Shown here: piece after piece, positions 38,887 through 49,971 of the stretch
Numbering within the stretch: the first letter of the stretch is position 1
Layout: each line of letters starts with the position of its first letter
Origin: Linepithema humile
Lineage: Eukaryota > Arthropoda > Insecta > Hymenoptera > Formicidae
Direction: 5' to 3'
Assembly (NCBI RefSeq): GCF_040581485.1
Contig: NC_090132.1
Span: 16,622,146 to 16,686,145, forward strand
Length of the DNA: 64,000 nucleotides
Notes under the pieces: model-generated
Database searches by the model: none
What the model saw: the letters and a program-made list of their open reading frames with translations, nothing else
What the model was told of the DNA's origin: nothing
Position numbers and translations under genes: made by a program

Positions 38887-38903
38887 AAAAAAAAAAAAAA
38901 AAA
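38887..38903. repeat. A17 run
   Basis: An uninterrupted run of 17 A in AT-rich DNA. Confidence 0.9.
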
Positions 38904-41900
38904 CAAATTTCGTTGGATTTACATCTGGTTCAATTCTGAGCTGATTCACTGAAAAACCGATAATTTAGTAAATTGAAAACAGAAAATCAGCTATATCCAC
39001 ATTTATGCATTAATCTGGGAAATGTGGATTTATGGATTCGTATGCGTATCTAAATTTACAAACTGATAAACTGCCACCAAATCTACACTTCCAATTGTAT
39101 TCAGCTATATTTCCATTCATGCACTGATTCATGGACTTCTCAGATTCTAACCGGACTGATCATTTCATACAGATTAAATTCATTAAATTCATAAATCCAA
39201 AAATTTATAAATCCGTATTCTTTTTTATATTTTTCAAAAATATTTATAAGATAATACAAAACAAATATATTCCCAAACTATAATAATATAGTAAATTCTA
39301 GTTAACTAAACAATGGCGCAAATCAAAGAGAAATATTTAAAAAATTATTAATTATATTAAAAAATGTCAAGAATATCGAAAATTGATAAAACATGAACTT
39401 ATTACGAAAGCTTGCATTCGTAGTTATCATTATCGATGGACGATCGCATATCGGCTAAATTGAAAAAGCGGAACCCATTTTAGCAAAAAAAAACTAAACG
39501 GCGGATGCGGTGAATAAAACTTTCATCAAATATCAACGTGATGAATATCAGCGCGTAGATCGGAACCGCGATTCCGAGTGATTAAAAATTAACGAACCTC
39601 GGGTCGCACATCGCGGGTCAGCGGATTTAATGGTCCGATGAATGCGTAATGGCACGGTCAGCCATTCATAAAGTTCGAAAAAGGAATGTGCACGATCGCG
39701 GTCGAAAATTTGATGAGCAATCAGATATGATAGTTAGCAACCGAGCTTTATCGTCATCCGTATTTGTGCACAATTCGACATCGATGCGTTTACACGGCAC
39801 GCTCGTTGTACGAAACGAAAACGCTGGCATGCGTATGGGGATGTCAAATAAAAACGAACGAATCTCGATGTGGCCATATCGTTGAAGCGTGTTAAAATGT
39901 TGGATGTTGCACAGAGAGGAACGATTTGACCGAATACAAATTTGATTGCAGAACGCAGAAGATATATTCGAAACGTGGTTAGTTTAGCTAACAAATATAG
40001 CTGCGCCGGCAGTGTACCCATGTAAGCGAAAAAGATTTTATAGTTGTTATTTTTTTTCTGCCATTCTAACTGGATTTTTGGAGTATAACGTATCTTTAAC
40101 GTCATAGCTATACTTTGCGATGATATAGTTAAAAAAATCGAACGTTTCAGTTGACAATAGTAGTAAATTCTCCGTACTCCGATTTTAGAGAATTTAATGC
40201 CACGCCGGGATGAAATAAAATATAAAATTATACTCGGCCAACACTGGTGATAAATTTCATTACAACGTACGTTTATTTAATATCAATACTATTATTGTTT
40301 TATGCTATATAAAAATATGTGTAACACTTGATGAAATTAAAATTGCACGATGTTCAGTGCATTAATAATCGAAAATATCCCTTGCAAAAAATAATAAATG
40401 TCGCGGAGATGTTCTCGCCGTCAAGCGGCAGTTCAAGAATTCATTTTACGACGGAGAAATTAAATTTGTGCCGATTACCGGCGCGTGACCGTGCAGCCAA
40501 TACGATACAAGGCTGAACACAATGCGGTCAATGCACCGTTGAAATAATGAGTTTGCAGGGAGGACCTCCAAACTAAAGAACACGTTCGATGACTTGGGCG
40601 AGGCAGTGAAGTGCGCGACTGAAATCGCTTTCAGAATTCGCCTCGGTGAAAGCTACATGTGCCAAGATTTCTACAGATTCCACCAGTGCAATGTGGCACA
40701 AATTGTAAACCGTTAATAAAAACATTCATACGTGCACGTTAAGCGTCCCATTCCTCGTATCTGTTATAATAAACATCCACTTTTTTGTAAAATACAAACA
40801 TCAAGTTTTATGCTCGCGCTTAATGTACTGCGACAATAACTGCATATAAATATTATTTATGAAGTATATTATAATTATGGATCTTTCAAATAAAATGTTA
40901 CAAGCCAACATTTAGAACTGTAACGAATTGTTACAAACTAATTACGTAGCTATTTGTTTCGCGTTAAAAATTCACCATCCGAAAAGAACTCAATCTATGA
41001 AAATATGTCACAGACATAGTTGGACACGTGTCGAGATTGGACGAATATCTAGGAAAACGATCGCGTGCCTAATATGACCTTTCACAAAAGCATCGAACGC
41101 GTTTGTTCTGCTCACGTGCAAGTAATTTAACATCCATTCGCGATTATAAAAGACTTAGCAATTGCTGTCAGTGCGTACAGAATAGTATTGACTTTGACAC
41201 CACTACAACGACATCAACATCGATATGAAGAATGAATTGATTCATTCAGGATGATACTGCGAGCTCCGCTTGAATGCTCATTATTGCAATCAATAGATTT
41301 CAAGCAATAAACGGTCGCGATATTAATTCCGTCACTTGTTTATCGACAACCTCTATTCGCTAGTTGCAATGTAATATGCTGGCAATTAATAGTTGTCGGC
41401 TGCAATGATTGCACAACATCAATGTGTCCTCATTCAGCATTGCAATCGACATAATGGAATGATATTAAATACAGCGAGATTTTATCGAAGAGGAAAACAG
41501 GATATATTGCTACACTCCTCTTCAAATAGTATAATGTTTCTAAAAAATCATAAATTTAATATAAAAAATTAATTTAAAAAAGTTATATGTATAAAACTAA
41601 CATGATATGTTGTAATTAATTTACTTTCTATAATTTTTTTTTTTTAAAACATAAATATTAAATACGATTTCATTTCGCGCTGCCATATTTCCATTTATAC
41701 GCAAATATTAAAATCGCGGAAGTACGCTACAGCGAATCGCGAAAATTGCTCAAATACAATTGCAAGTTGCAACTGACAAGTACAACTACAAAATTATGAG
41801 TGCGTTCGTTTAACTCGCTTTCACGCTGTCAGAGTACTGACGCGCTCACAAATCAGATATATTCTACATTTTTTATTCATTTATTTGGGTTGCAGCGCAA

Positions 41901-43795
41901 TCCTGAGCGCAAACCTGAGCTGCAGCTGAATGACAGTTAATACGTGCGACAATATGTGACAAAATGTGACGAACATTTTAAAACGGCTACACTCTGCGTA
42001 ATAATCAACGTCCATTTACTTTAGCAATAAATCATTGTACATTAGATCAAAACAATAATCTGCAGCATCTCTACAAGTTTAAAATGTTCTTTGATTATCT
42101 TGAGAAAAGATATGATTAGATTAGATACAATGTCACGTTGAAATAACAAATATACGTGCACTTGAAAAACTTGGCACATTTATTTATATTTTACGTGCTA
42201 TAAAACTGCACTGTAAAAAGAGTATTTTATCATAAAATTTTTCGCAACGGTGGAGATTTCTCTGACAGAAGTTCGTAACAGAATGTCGGCAAATTGCGTG
42301 CTTTGCTATTTCCACATTGCTATCAGTACGCTGTACAGAATATCGCGTGACTCCACATCCTGCCCCGCGTCAAATGATGAATGACATATGAATGTGAGCG
42401 AAAACCTAATCGCTCGACCGCCCGCGCGCACCGATTGATTATTTTTTTCGATTGTGCTCAAATTAGAGCGCATCAATTATAACGGAGCTGTGGTTTCCGA
42501 TTTCACGGAAAACAAAATAAAAAATATCTACGAATAGAGTCGTATTACCTCTTCGTGTAGCCGAACAATGTAACTAAAATTTCTGCGTAAACGCACGATT
42601 TCCCAATTAAAATATCACATGCGCTTAAAATTTCGCCTGCAATCGATACCGCCGCAAAACTGCAAACCGAACGAGATAGGGAGCCACGAATTCCATGGAT
42701 TTTTATTTAGTGCAGAAAAGAGAACAAAACGGAAGGTAGGAGCGACGAACGGAATTAAATAAAATTGGCCCCCAATGCCGGTATCGTGCAAAATTTATCT
42801 CAATATAACAAATTATCAGCTTACACTGCCACGCAGTGATTCCCATACAGTTAAACCATTTAGCAATTCTGAAAATTGTATATGTATATTCTGTAAAATT
42901 ATGGTAATTTAAAACTTAAAATTCCAACAACACCACGTGTCAGTTTCTCATAAAATAAAATAAAATGTATAATCCACGGAGTGATCCGTGAAGATAATAA
43001 TTTCAAGAATCTCTCACCGTTCTAAATAAAAGAGAATCATATAAAATGCATAGTATTTTAAATAATAACGAGTAATACGTTAAAAATAATTGACTTCCAA
43101 ATAAATCTGGATTTATATGAACCATTTCGATTATTATAAATACTTTATCAAATTTCAGCTCGATATATCAAATATTCAAAAATACAGACTGCTGCTTCCC
43201 TATGTTTCGTCCTTTTTATTCGCATGCTGAGGTAAGCGCGATACGTAGAACAGAATGATCTGTCTGTTCTCAAACGTGCATTATGCAATTTCGGATACCT
43301 TGCATCGAAATTGAGTTTTATACATATATTGTATAGAGCCTGAAAGTCAATGGCGCGGCGCAGGGGGGCTTTTTTTACAGTATAGTCGTTATGATCTTAT
43401 GGTTTTTATAGAGGTAATTTGCATGCGGAGCGTAGAGTGGCGCATTGTGCCAGGAGATTGAACTTCTCGGGATCAATTTAAAAATCCTGGTTCATTATTT
43501 TGCGAAACGCGACGTAGATGTCGACGCGGGCAAAGCTACCACCGCGAAAAAGTAGCTTCTCTCACTTCTCTTTTACGTGGAAATAGTAACAGTTCGCCGG
43601 GTGCGATGCGCGAGACGCCGTGGGATTTTCCACGAGAACTTTCACGAGCCACATGGAGAAGATACGATTTAAATGGCCGAAAGATAGCGGGACATCGCCC
43701 TCCATGAATTCGCGATAAACGAAAATCTCTCGCTCGAAATAAGCAACAGAAAAGCAATCTTAATCCACGAGAAATACGTTTACCTACTTGCACTT

Positions 43796-43925
43796 CCTAA
43801 ACTCATAATACTTCTTTAATGATTTTCAATACTATGAAATTTAAATTTAAATTAAAAATTCCTAAACTCATAATACGTCTTGAATGGTCTTCAATACTAT
43901 TAAATATTTAGGTTTAAATTTTTTA
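43796..43925. repeat. 65-bp tandem duplication
   Basis: Two adjacent copies begin CCTAAACTCATAATAC at 43796 and 43861 and share the segment TTCAATACTAT, with about 80 percent identity by eye. The duplication is local and non-coding within the mannosidase intron. Confidence 0.8.
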
Positions 43926-44319
43926 ATTCACAATTCATATAATAAAATTTAACATAATCAATCAATTTAATGTAAACTTTAACAAATTATAATTAATGTA
44001 ATATATAAAATCGTTTAATATATCAACAAACAATTATGACAATATTCAAGTCTCTTTTTTTTTCTTCATAAAAAATCTCATATAAAAAATATATATATTT
44101 TATTTAAACGTATTATTATATTAGAGAAAATTTAATTAAAATACATGAATGTATCCGATATATAGAAAGTCGATATAGGCAGCGTTTTAATTTTTGTGTG
44201 GTTAATAATCCATTTTTAAATTCGTCATTTAAAATGTTATTACGCAAATTCTTCCAAACATTGCTGTTCATTAAAATTGTTATCATGCAAAATCTAAATT
44301 AAAAGTAAAAAAAACTCAC

Positions 44320-44538
44320 CTCTTTCACTTTATCCCTTCGTTGTCTGGCGATAGGATCCTTATCCTCCCCACCAACGATTAATGGTAGTTTGTCCGCTGG
44401 TTCTGGCGGCACTGTCTCCAAAACTGTTTCTTCCTTGTGCACAATCACCGACGAGGAACTACTCGTACGCACTCGCGATTCACCCATATCCGGTTTTTCT
44501 AATGTCTTTTGTTGTTGATACTCTTCGTCAATCTTCGC
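44320..44538 (-). CDS. alpha-Man-Ia: class I alpha-1,2-mannosidase, second coding exon (stem to start of catalytic domain)
   Basis: This exon of 73 codons is bounded by acceptor AATTTTCAG|GCG and donor GAG|GTGAG, phase 0 at both ends, so it joins exon 47364-47750 without a frame shift. It starts AKIDEEYQQQ, continues through a Ser-rich, acidic stem segment, and ends RQRRDKVKE. In animal Golgi mannosidases that last segment directly precedes the first helix of the glycosyl hydrolase family 47 barrel (K-E-M...HAWDNY). The active-site residues lie in later exons that I could not find between here and position 1. The gene is therefore partial, with a following intron that may exceed 44 kb. The identification rests on the remembered family sequence and on the fit with the first exon. 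Confidence 0.85.
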
Positions 44539-47363
44539 CTGAAAATTCGGCGCGCAATCGAAACACGTTTCGCGATTTTCAGATGGCATGCGAAATATGC
44601 AATACGCATTTAATTAATAACCATTAATAAATAAAACGTACGATCAAATCGAAATGTGCACTGGTTCATACTATTATTTATATTTTTATTGCATCTGAAT
44701 TTATATTTATTTAAACGTAAAATTGAAGAAAAAGCAATTACACTTTTTGCATGCACAAAAATAAAAATTGATGAATTCAAACATTGTTTTCTCTATTAAG
44801 CAAGAAAAAAAAAACATTTAATCAGAAAGAAATTTATAATAAATGTATCAAAAAAATATTCCAATATTTAGCTCTTTTTTCATTTATTCTCTATTCTGAA
44901 AATACTAGATAAATTATTATTAGCAATATGTGACTGGTTTATATTCATTTATTTTAATAGAAATAACCATAATTAATTCATATATGTATTCATATGTGCA
45001 TTGCAATAAATAGAAAATAAATTATTTAGTATTTCGATCAAAATAATTTCAATCTGAAAAATTGTTTATATCGATATCTGATTAAGACGCGCGATTAACG
45101 AGTTGAATTATTTTCCATGACTGATTTCGCTATCTCTACCGGTTTAATGTAATAATAATATAAATATACGTTATTAATTTTCAATAAAGATTTTTTAATC
45201 GAAAATGTCGTTTAAAAGACCGTGTTAAACTTGGGAGATCAGTGCAGTTCCGTAAACATCGTGCATGCCATCTGTACGCGATCTAGATTCCACAGAAGCG
45301 CGCTCTTTCTCGCCTTGTTCACCTTCGGAGAAATGCATACTCTCGAACGCCTTTACCGTTATGTCGCTATTAAAGAAAATAAAACAAGCTCGCGAGAACC
45401 ACTTTCGTAACGGAAGAATGCGCGTGTTTATTTATTCTTGCTATTAGTTTCATTTTCACACGATCGTTAAATGACACGATACTTTCCTAACAAAATATCT
45501 GCTGATGAATAAAGATAAGTTTTATCGAATAACCATGATGATGATAACACATATTTTACTCAACGTGATAAAACGTTGTCACCGGACATCGTTATATAAA
45601 TATTGTCCGTATATTTATTTTACATATCTCAGTAATTGTCATGTTTATGATAATTATTTATGTCTCTACACCTGTTTATGTATCCACATTTGTTCACCGA
45701 TGTACGTAAAATCGCTACTACATTTTACGCTAGCGTTAATTTATTGCGCCGGATACTTTTGCGACACTCACATAGCGTTGCGTTAGCAAATTCCGCTTTA
45801 TTCATATGTGCGTCTTTATCGAATTCATCATACTACATCCCAAGACTCAAAATGGAAAAAAAGCACCGTTACGTTCTGTGCATAATTTCTAGGTTCGGGC
45901 AGTGAATTAGAATATTACTGGCCAGAATGATGCAATTTACAGGATTTCAGAATCGACCAGCGCAACAAATTAACCGCGCATCGTTCGTCTTTATTATATG
46001 TAATCACGACGATCCCTCGCGAAGCTTTTTCGAAAATCGACCACGACGACATCGTTTGATTTATGACGAAAAAGCGCAGCATGCGTGTAAAACGGGTGGA
46101 TATTCTTGGTTATTATTTTCTACGAAAGAACAGAACGGCCAAACGGAAATAATGATGGAACGAGTCACGCGCTTACAAACAAGATAAATTACATTTACTG
46201 TATACAATTCGAATTCCGCGTTTATTTATATCAATTAATGTCTTGCATAAAAAATTCGATTTTTTTTTATCAAACAAAACGTAAATTTATTGTACGAGGT
46301 ATATAAACGTCATAAAAACAACTCATTCATATCCGATTCAAGAGTGTTTCCAAATAAAATTTTTTCTTTCTATAAATTTGCAGGTAATCTAACAAAAGTT
46401 ATTAACTATCATATTTATAAAAAAAAATATGTAGAAATAAATACATTTCGGAATATAATTTCAGTTAATCGCGATTCGAACATTTTCTACCGATATTCTG
46501 TATGCATATTGCCTTACAAGGGCAAGATCACGGTGCGACTTTACGTAACCTACTCACGTCGAAAAAAAAAGAGAAAAATGCTAACAAAACGGAAGCTTGA
46601 CATCATACAAACGCATACATTAAGATATTTAACATGATGTCGTTTATGAGCAATAATTCGACTTCGATCCTGAAAAGTCAACTCAAAGCAGTTCCACGAA
46701 ATTTAGTTACAACACATTTATCAGTGTCAGTAGAATGACGTAAAATCGTAAAAAAGATAAGCTAGCAAAGGAAATCATGATGGCGATGAGGAAATGAATG
46801 AATAATAATGAGATAACAAGAGAATAACAATAATAAGAGATAATTCGCTTTGAAATGTGCGGTAAATATTCGTGAAATGTTTTAATTATGAAATATATGC
46901 ATTAAAAATAAAAAAGAATTAATAATTTAAGTAATATTTAAAAGTTTTAGGAATCTGTCTTAACCGTTAACTTATTATGCTGCACTGAAACGAGATCGAT
47001 TGTTTTGGCAATAAATATGTGCACATTTGTTTAGCATGCGTTCACTCGGTGAAACAAATAGGCAGGATCAACAAATGATCGTTATCATTCATTGAGAAGG
47101 AATCGTGAACGAAGTGACAGCGCGCGGAGTCCGCGCACGTGCGTCAGCCATATACGTCACAATGGCCGTATGTAAACAAACGAAACACGACGTCTAATAC
47201 GGAGCGAGAGTGTTAAATCCGTCGTAAGATACGCCTCTCGCACGACGAAAATTCAACGCGCGTAAAACAAAACGATTCCTGACTGACAAACAACGCGTTT
47301 CAGGCGAGGCGTTCGAGAGGATCGGTCGAATGAGGGCGACTCGAGCGAGCGCGCATTTCGCAC
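44539..47363 (-). other. first intron of the mannosidase gene
   Basis: This 2825-bp intron has GT at 47363-47362 and AG at 44540-44539 on the minus strand. It is mostly AT-rich with a CpG-rich 5' end (about 47100-47363) that may belong to the promoter region. No nested exon was recognised. Confidence 0.85.
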
Positions 47364-47750
47364 CTGTAACTTCTGCTTGTCCTCGACCAGGTGCACATCC
47401 TGGTGATCGCTGCCCTCGTGACCCGGCGGCACAGCGTTCGGATGTCCACCCGCGGACGAGCGCGAACCCTTGATCTCGTTAGAGGCGCGCGGTGGCACCG
47501 GCAGCAGCAGGTCTGGTCCGGCCTTCTGCATGTGTTGGTACACGCGGTAGACACTGTTCACGGCGGCACCACCCGTGCGAAAATCGGGCAGGAAGAAGAA
47601 CGCGCCGAAGCACACGATGCCGAACGTCAGAAATACTAGGAGTATCAGGTACTTCTCGCGCGGACGAAAGGACCGTCTCGAGAACAACGGCACCGGCACG
47701 CCGTTCGCGAAGCGCTGATACGACGGCAGCACACCAGTCGACGTGGTCAT
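47364..47750 (-). CDS. alpha-Man-Ia: class I alpha-1,2-mannosidase, first coding exon (cytosolic tail, membrane anchor, stem)
   Basis: Mannosyl-oligosaccharide 1,2-alpha-mannosidase IA trims Man9 to Man5 on N-glycans in the Golgi. This exon of 129 codons starts at ATG 47750-47748, with A at -3 and an in-frame stop upstream of a possible GTG. Residues 1-33 form a short basic cytosolic tail. Residues 34-55 (KYLILLVFLTFGIVCFGAFF) form the single signal-anchor helix of a type II protein, matching the family in position and sequence. The rest is luminal stem. The donor CAG|GTGCG ends in phase 0 and joins 44538. The catalytic GH47 domain is outside the window, so this is a partial gene. Its start lies 1.8 kb downstream of the Echinus stop codon, on the same strand. 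Confidence 0.9.
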
Positions 47751-48080
47751 CTTACCGCGAACGCCCGACACACGTACAACGCGCCGCGGCACTTAATCAC
47801 CACCCCGATGTTGCGTATCCGCGAAAACTCAAACACCCGTGCGCGTTTCGCCCGTGGCCCTTCAGCCGTCATACGCCATTACGAATACGAGCACCACCTG
47901 CGTGCGAAGATTGACATCTCGCGACAAAATCGGCAGCGCCGATCAGCTGACGTGGCGCATGCGGCAAACAACACGATGTAAGCGAGAGCGCTCACTATTG
48001 CCGTTCCGATAGTAATACGGGCGACATCTACCGACGCTATTCTACTTACCGACGCGTCGGTCAATGAGAACGCCTACCCG
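47751..48080 (-). promoter_or_regulatory. CpG-rich 5' region of the mannosidase gene
   Basis: The 330 bp upstream of the mannosidase ATG are markedly richer in GC and CpG than the flanking AT-rich DNA, and the composition changes sharply near 48080. This is consistent with 5' UTR and promoter. No TATA box or defined start site is evident. The sequence before the ATG (GCGGTAAG) resembles a splice donor, so 5' UTR splicing is possible. Confidence 0.4.
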
Positions 48081-48389
48081 CGCGTTCATTATATTCTCCT
48101 TTTTTTGTACAAGATAGACTGTTGATATGTATTTTTTTTTAACAGAACTCTTTGAACCAGAATTATTAACGCAAAACAAAAATTGAAATTATTTTATTTA
48201 CAATTTCACAATTAAATGTAATTTTGCTATATAATGAGAAATATGTGGATAGCACATTAAAAATTAAAAGATATAAAAAATAAAATAGATATTTTTTATT
48301 TTAATTTTAATAAAATATATGTAAAATTAATTATAAAAATGTACAGGCTTGTACTAGTATTAACTAAGCTATCAATTAAAAACACGAAG

Positions 48390-49524
48390 TATATTGTAAG
48401 GTTTCTTTATTATGTCACAATAAAAGTAAAGTATTTTTAAAACAAAATACTCATACAAAAAGTATAAAACATTTGTACATTGAACTAGCACTTGGAAGGT
48501 AATACAACGTAACGTAATACATGTTAATACGCATTTACTTCGAAAATTGTTAACATAAAATAAACTTCACGCAGTCTCAGAGATCAAGTTTCGTCTGCTT
48601 CCTACTTAGCTCTTCTCTCTAATTTGCAATATGGTTTCTAGAGATAAGTTCTACGTAGCATGGCTAGTATCACAATTCCACTTCTCATCTTCTCAACAAA
48701 ATACGATATGCACAGGGAGCATGTAAATACAGAAAATGAAATAGAACTTTAGGTCGCTTAGTTATGATATAAAATATTGGTTTTGCTTATCTTAAGAAGT
48801 ATAATTAAAATCAATTTATATATAAATAAAACTGCTATGGATTTGAACAATGCTGTACTTTAGAGATACGTTGATAAGTTTCCTGTTTTATAAAATATTA
48901 AGATATCTAACAGATCTTTTAAAGTTGTGCTAGAGTCTACGCGTTACAATAATAATCTAATTCATTAAGCACATCAAAATATGTAAAATGACGAGTTAAG
49001 TACATGCAGGTTTTTTATACTTAATATAAATGATAGAAAATAACATTATCGCTAATATTTTACACAAGCATTATTTATAGCTGCACGATAAGGGTCTCTA
49101 ATCAAATATCATCTAATATTTATACAAGTATGAATAATATTTATATTTAATATTTCATCGAATGTCATTTAAAATGTTAGTAGAATATTATACTTAATTT
49201 TACATCTTATTTTGCGAAATCTAATTTCTCGATTAACTAAAGATTTAACAAGTTACATGCAAATAATTTCAAGCGTGCAAAAACTGAGTATTATATCTAA
49301 TTTTATTTAGTTATATTTTTGCAATTATATGCACTACAGTTAATTTGGATTATAATATAATACTAAAGCATCTGTAAAAAATGTAAAGACTCTCGCAAGC
49401 GTCAATGGCGTATTATCTGTTCACACAACAATCAATTACAAGGAAAGGATAATGCTATTTCTTCGTCAAAGAAATTTGACATTCGATGAAACCGGCAAGC
49501 CTTTCAATCGGCTTAATGAACGGC
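48390..49524 (-). other. probable 3' UTR of the Echinus/USP54-like gene
   Basis: AT-rich sequence follows the stop codon at 49525-49527. A poly(A) signal AATAAA on the minus strand (plus-strand TTTATT at 48406-48411) is followed by AT-rich DNA, and other TTTATT copies lie nearer the stop. The transcript end is therefore uncertain. No coding exon is seen between here and the mannosidase start. Confidence 0.45.
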
Positions 49525-49926
49525 TCAAGTGGCTTTGTTAGTCGGTCGAAAGCGCGACATGTAAAAATCGCAATCCGTGCAATAAAGCGTCGGCTCAAGC
49601 ACGTTTCTCTTCCGGCAGAGATTGCAGGGTGTTACGCGCGCTCTCACAGCTGCCGCGATGCTGGTCGACGTTTGTAAGGAAGACTGCGTTACTATTGGCT
49701 GCGTCATCATCGGAACGACTTTGGCAGTGGACATCGCAAAGTTCATCTGTTTGGAAATCGGAGGATGCTGATAGGGTGGATACTTCACGTTCGGCTGTAT
49801 CTGTCCGTTCTGCAGAGTTTTAGGATACGCCTGATTTGGCACCACACAATTTTGTTGATCTATCTTCTGAAGTGGTGGTTGTCGTTGATAGCTGTCGTGT
49901 CTTTGCTGATAGTTCTGTGTACTTTG

Positions 49927-49971
<45 letters not shown>

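Larger units (their letters stand above)
35309..44319. other. gene-free stretch downstream of mannosidase exon 2
   Basis: This stretch follows the splice donor of the second mannosidase exon, so at least part of it is intron. No exon matching the next conserved mannosidase segments was found. It contains an A17 run (38887-38903), a diverged repeat pair near 38988 and 39101, and a 65-bp tandem duplication (43796-43925). Confidence 0.5.

Noticed and set aside
46290..46637. 115-codon plus-strand frame
   Set aside because: It is AT-rich with Lys/Ile/Asn/Tyr-dominated composition, and it lies in the mannosidase intron antisense to the gene.
47492..47914. 140-codon plus-strand frame over mannosidase exon 1
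   Set aside because: It is an antisense shadow of a GC-rich exon whose minus-strand frame has a clear membrane anchor and splice donor.
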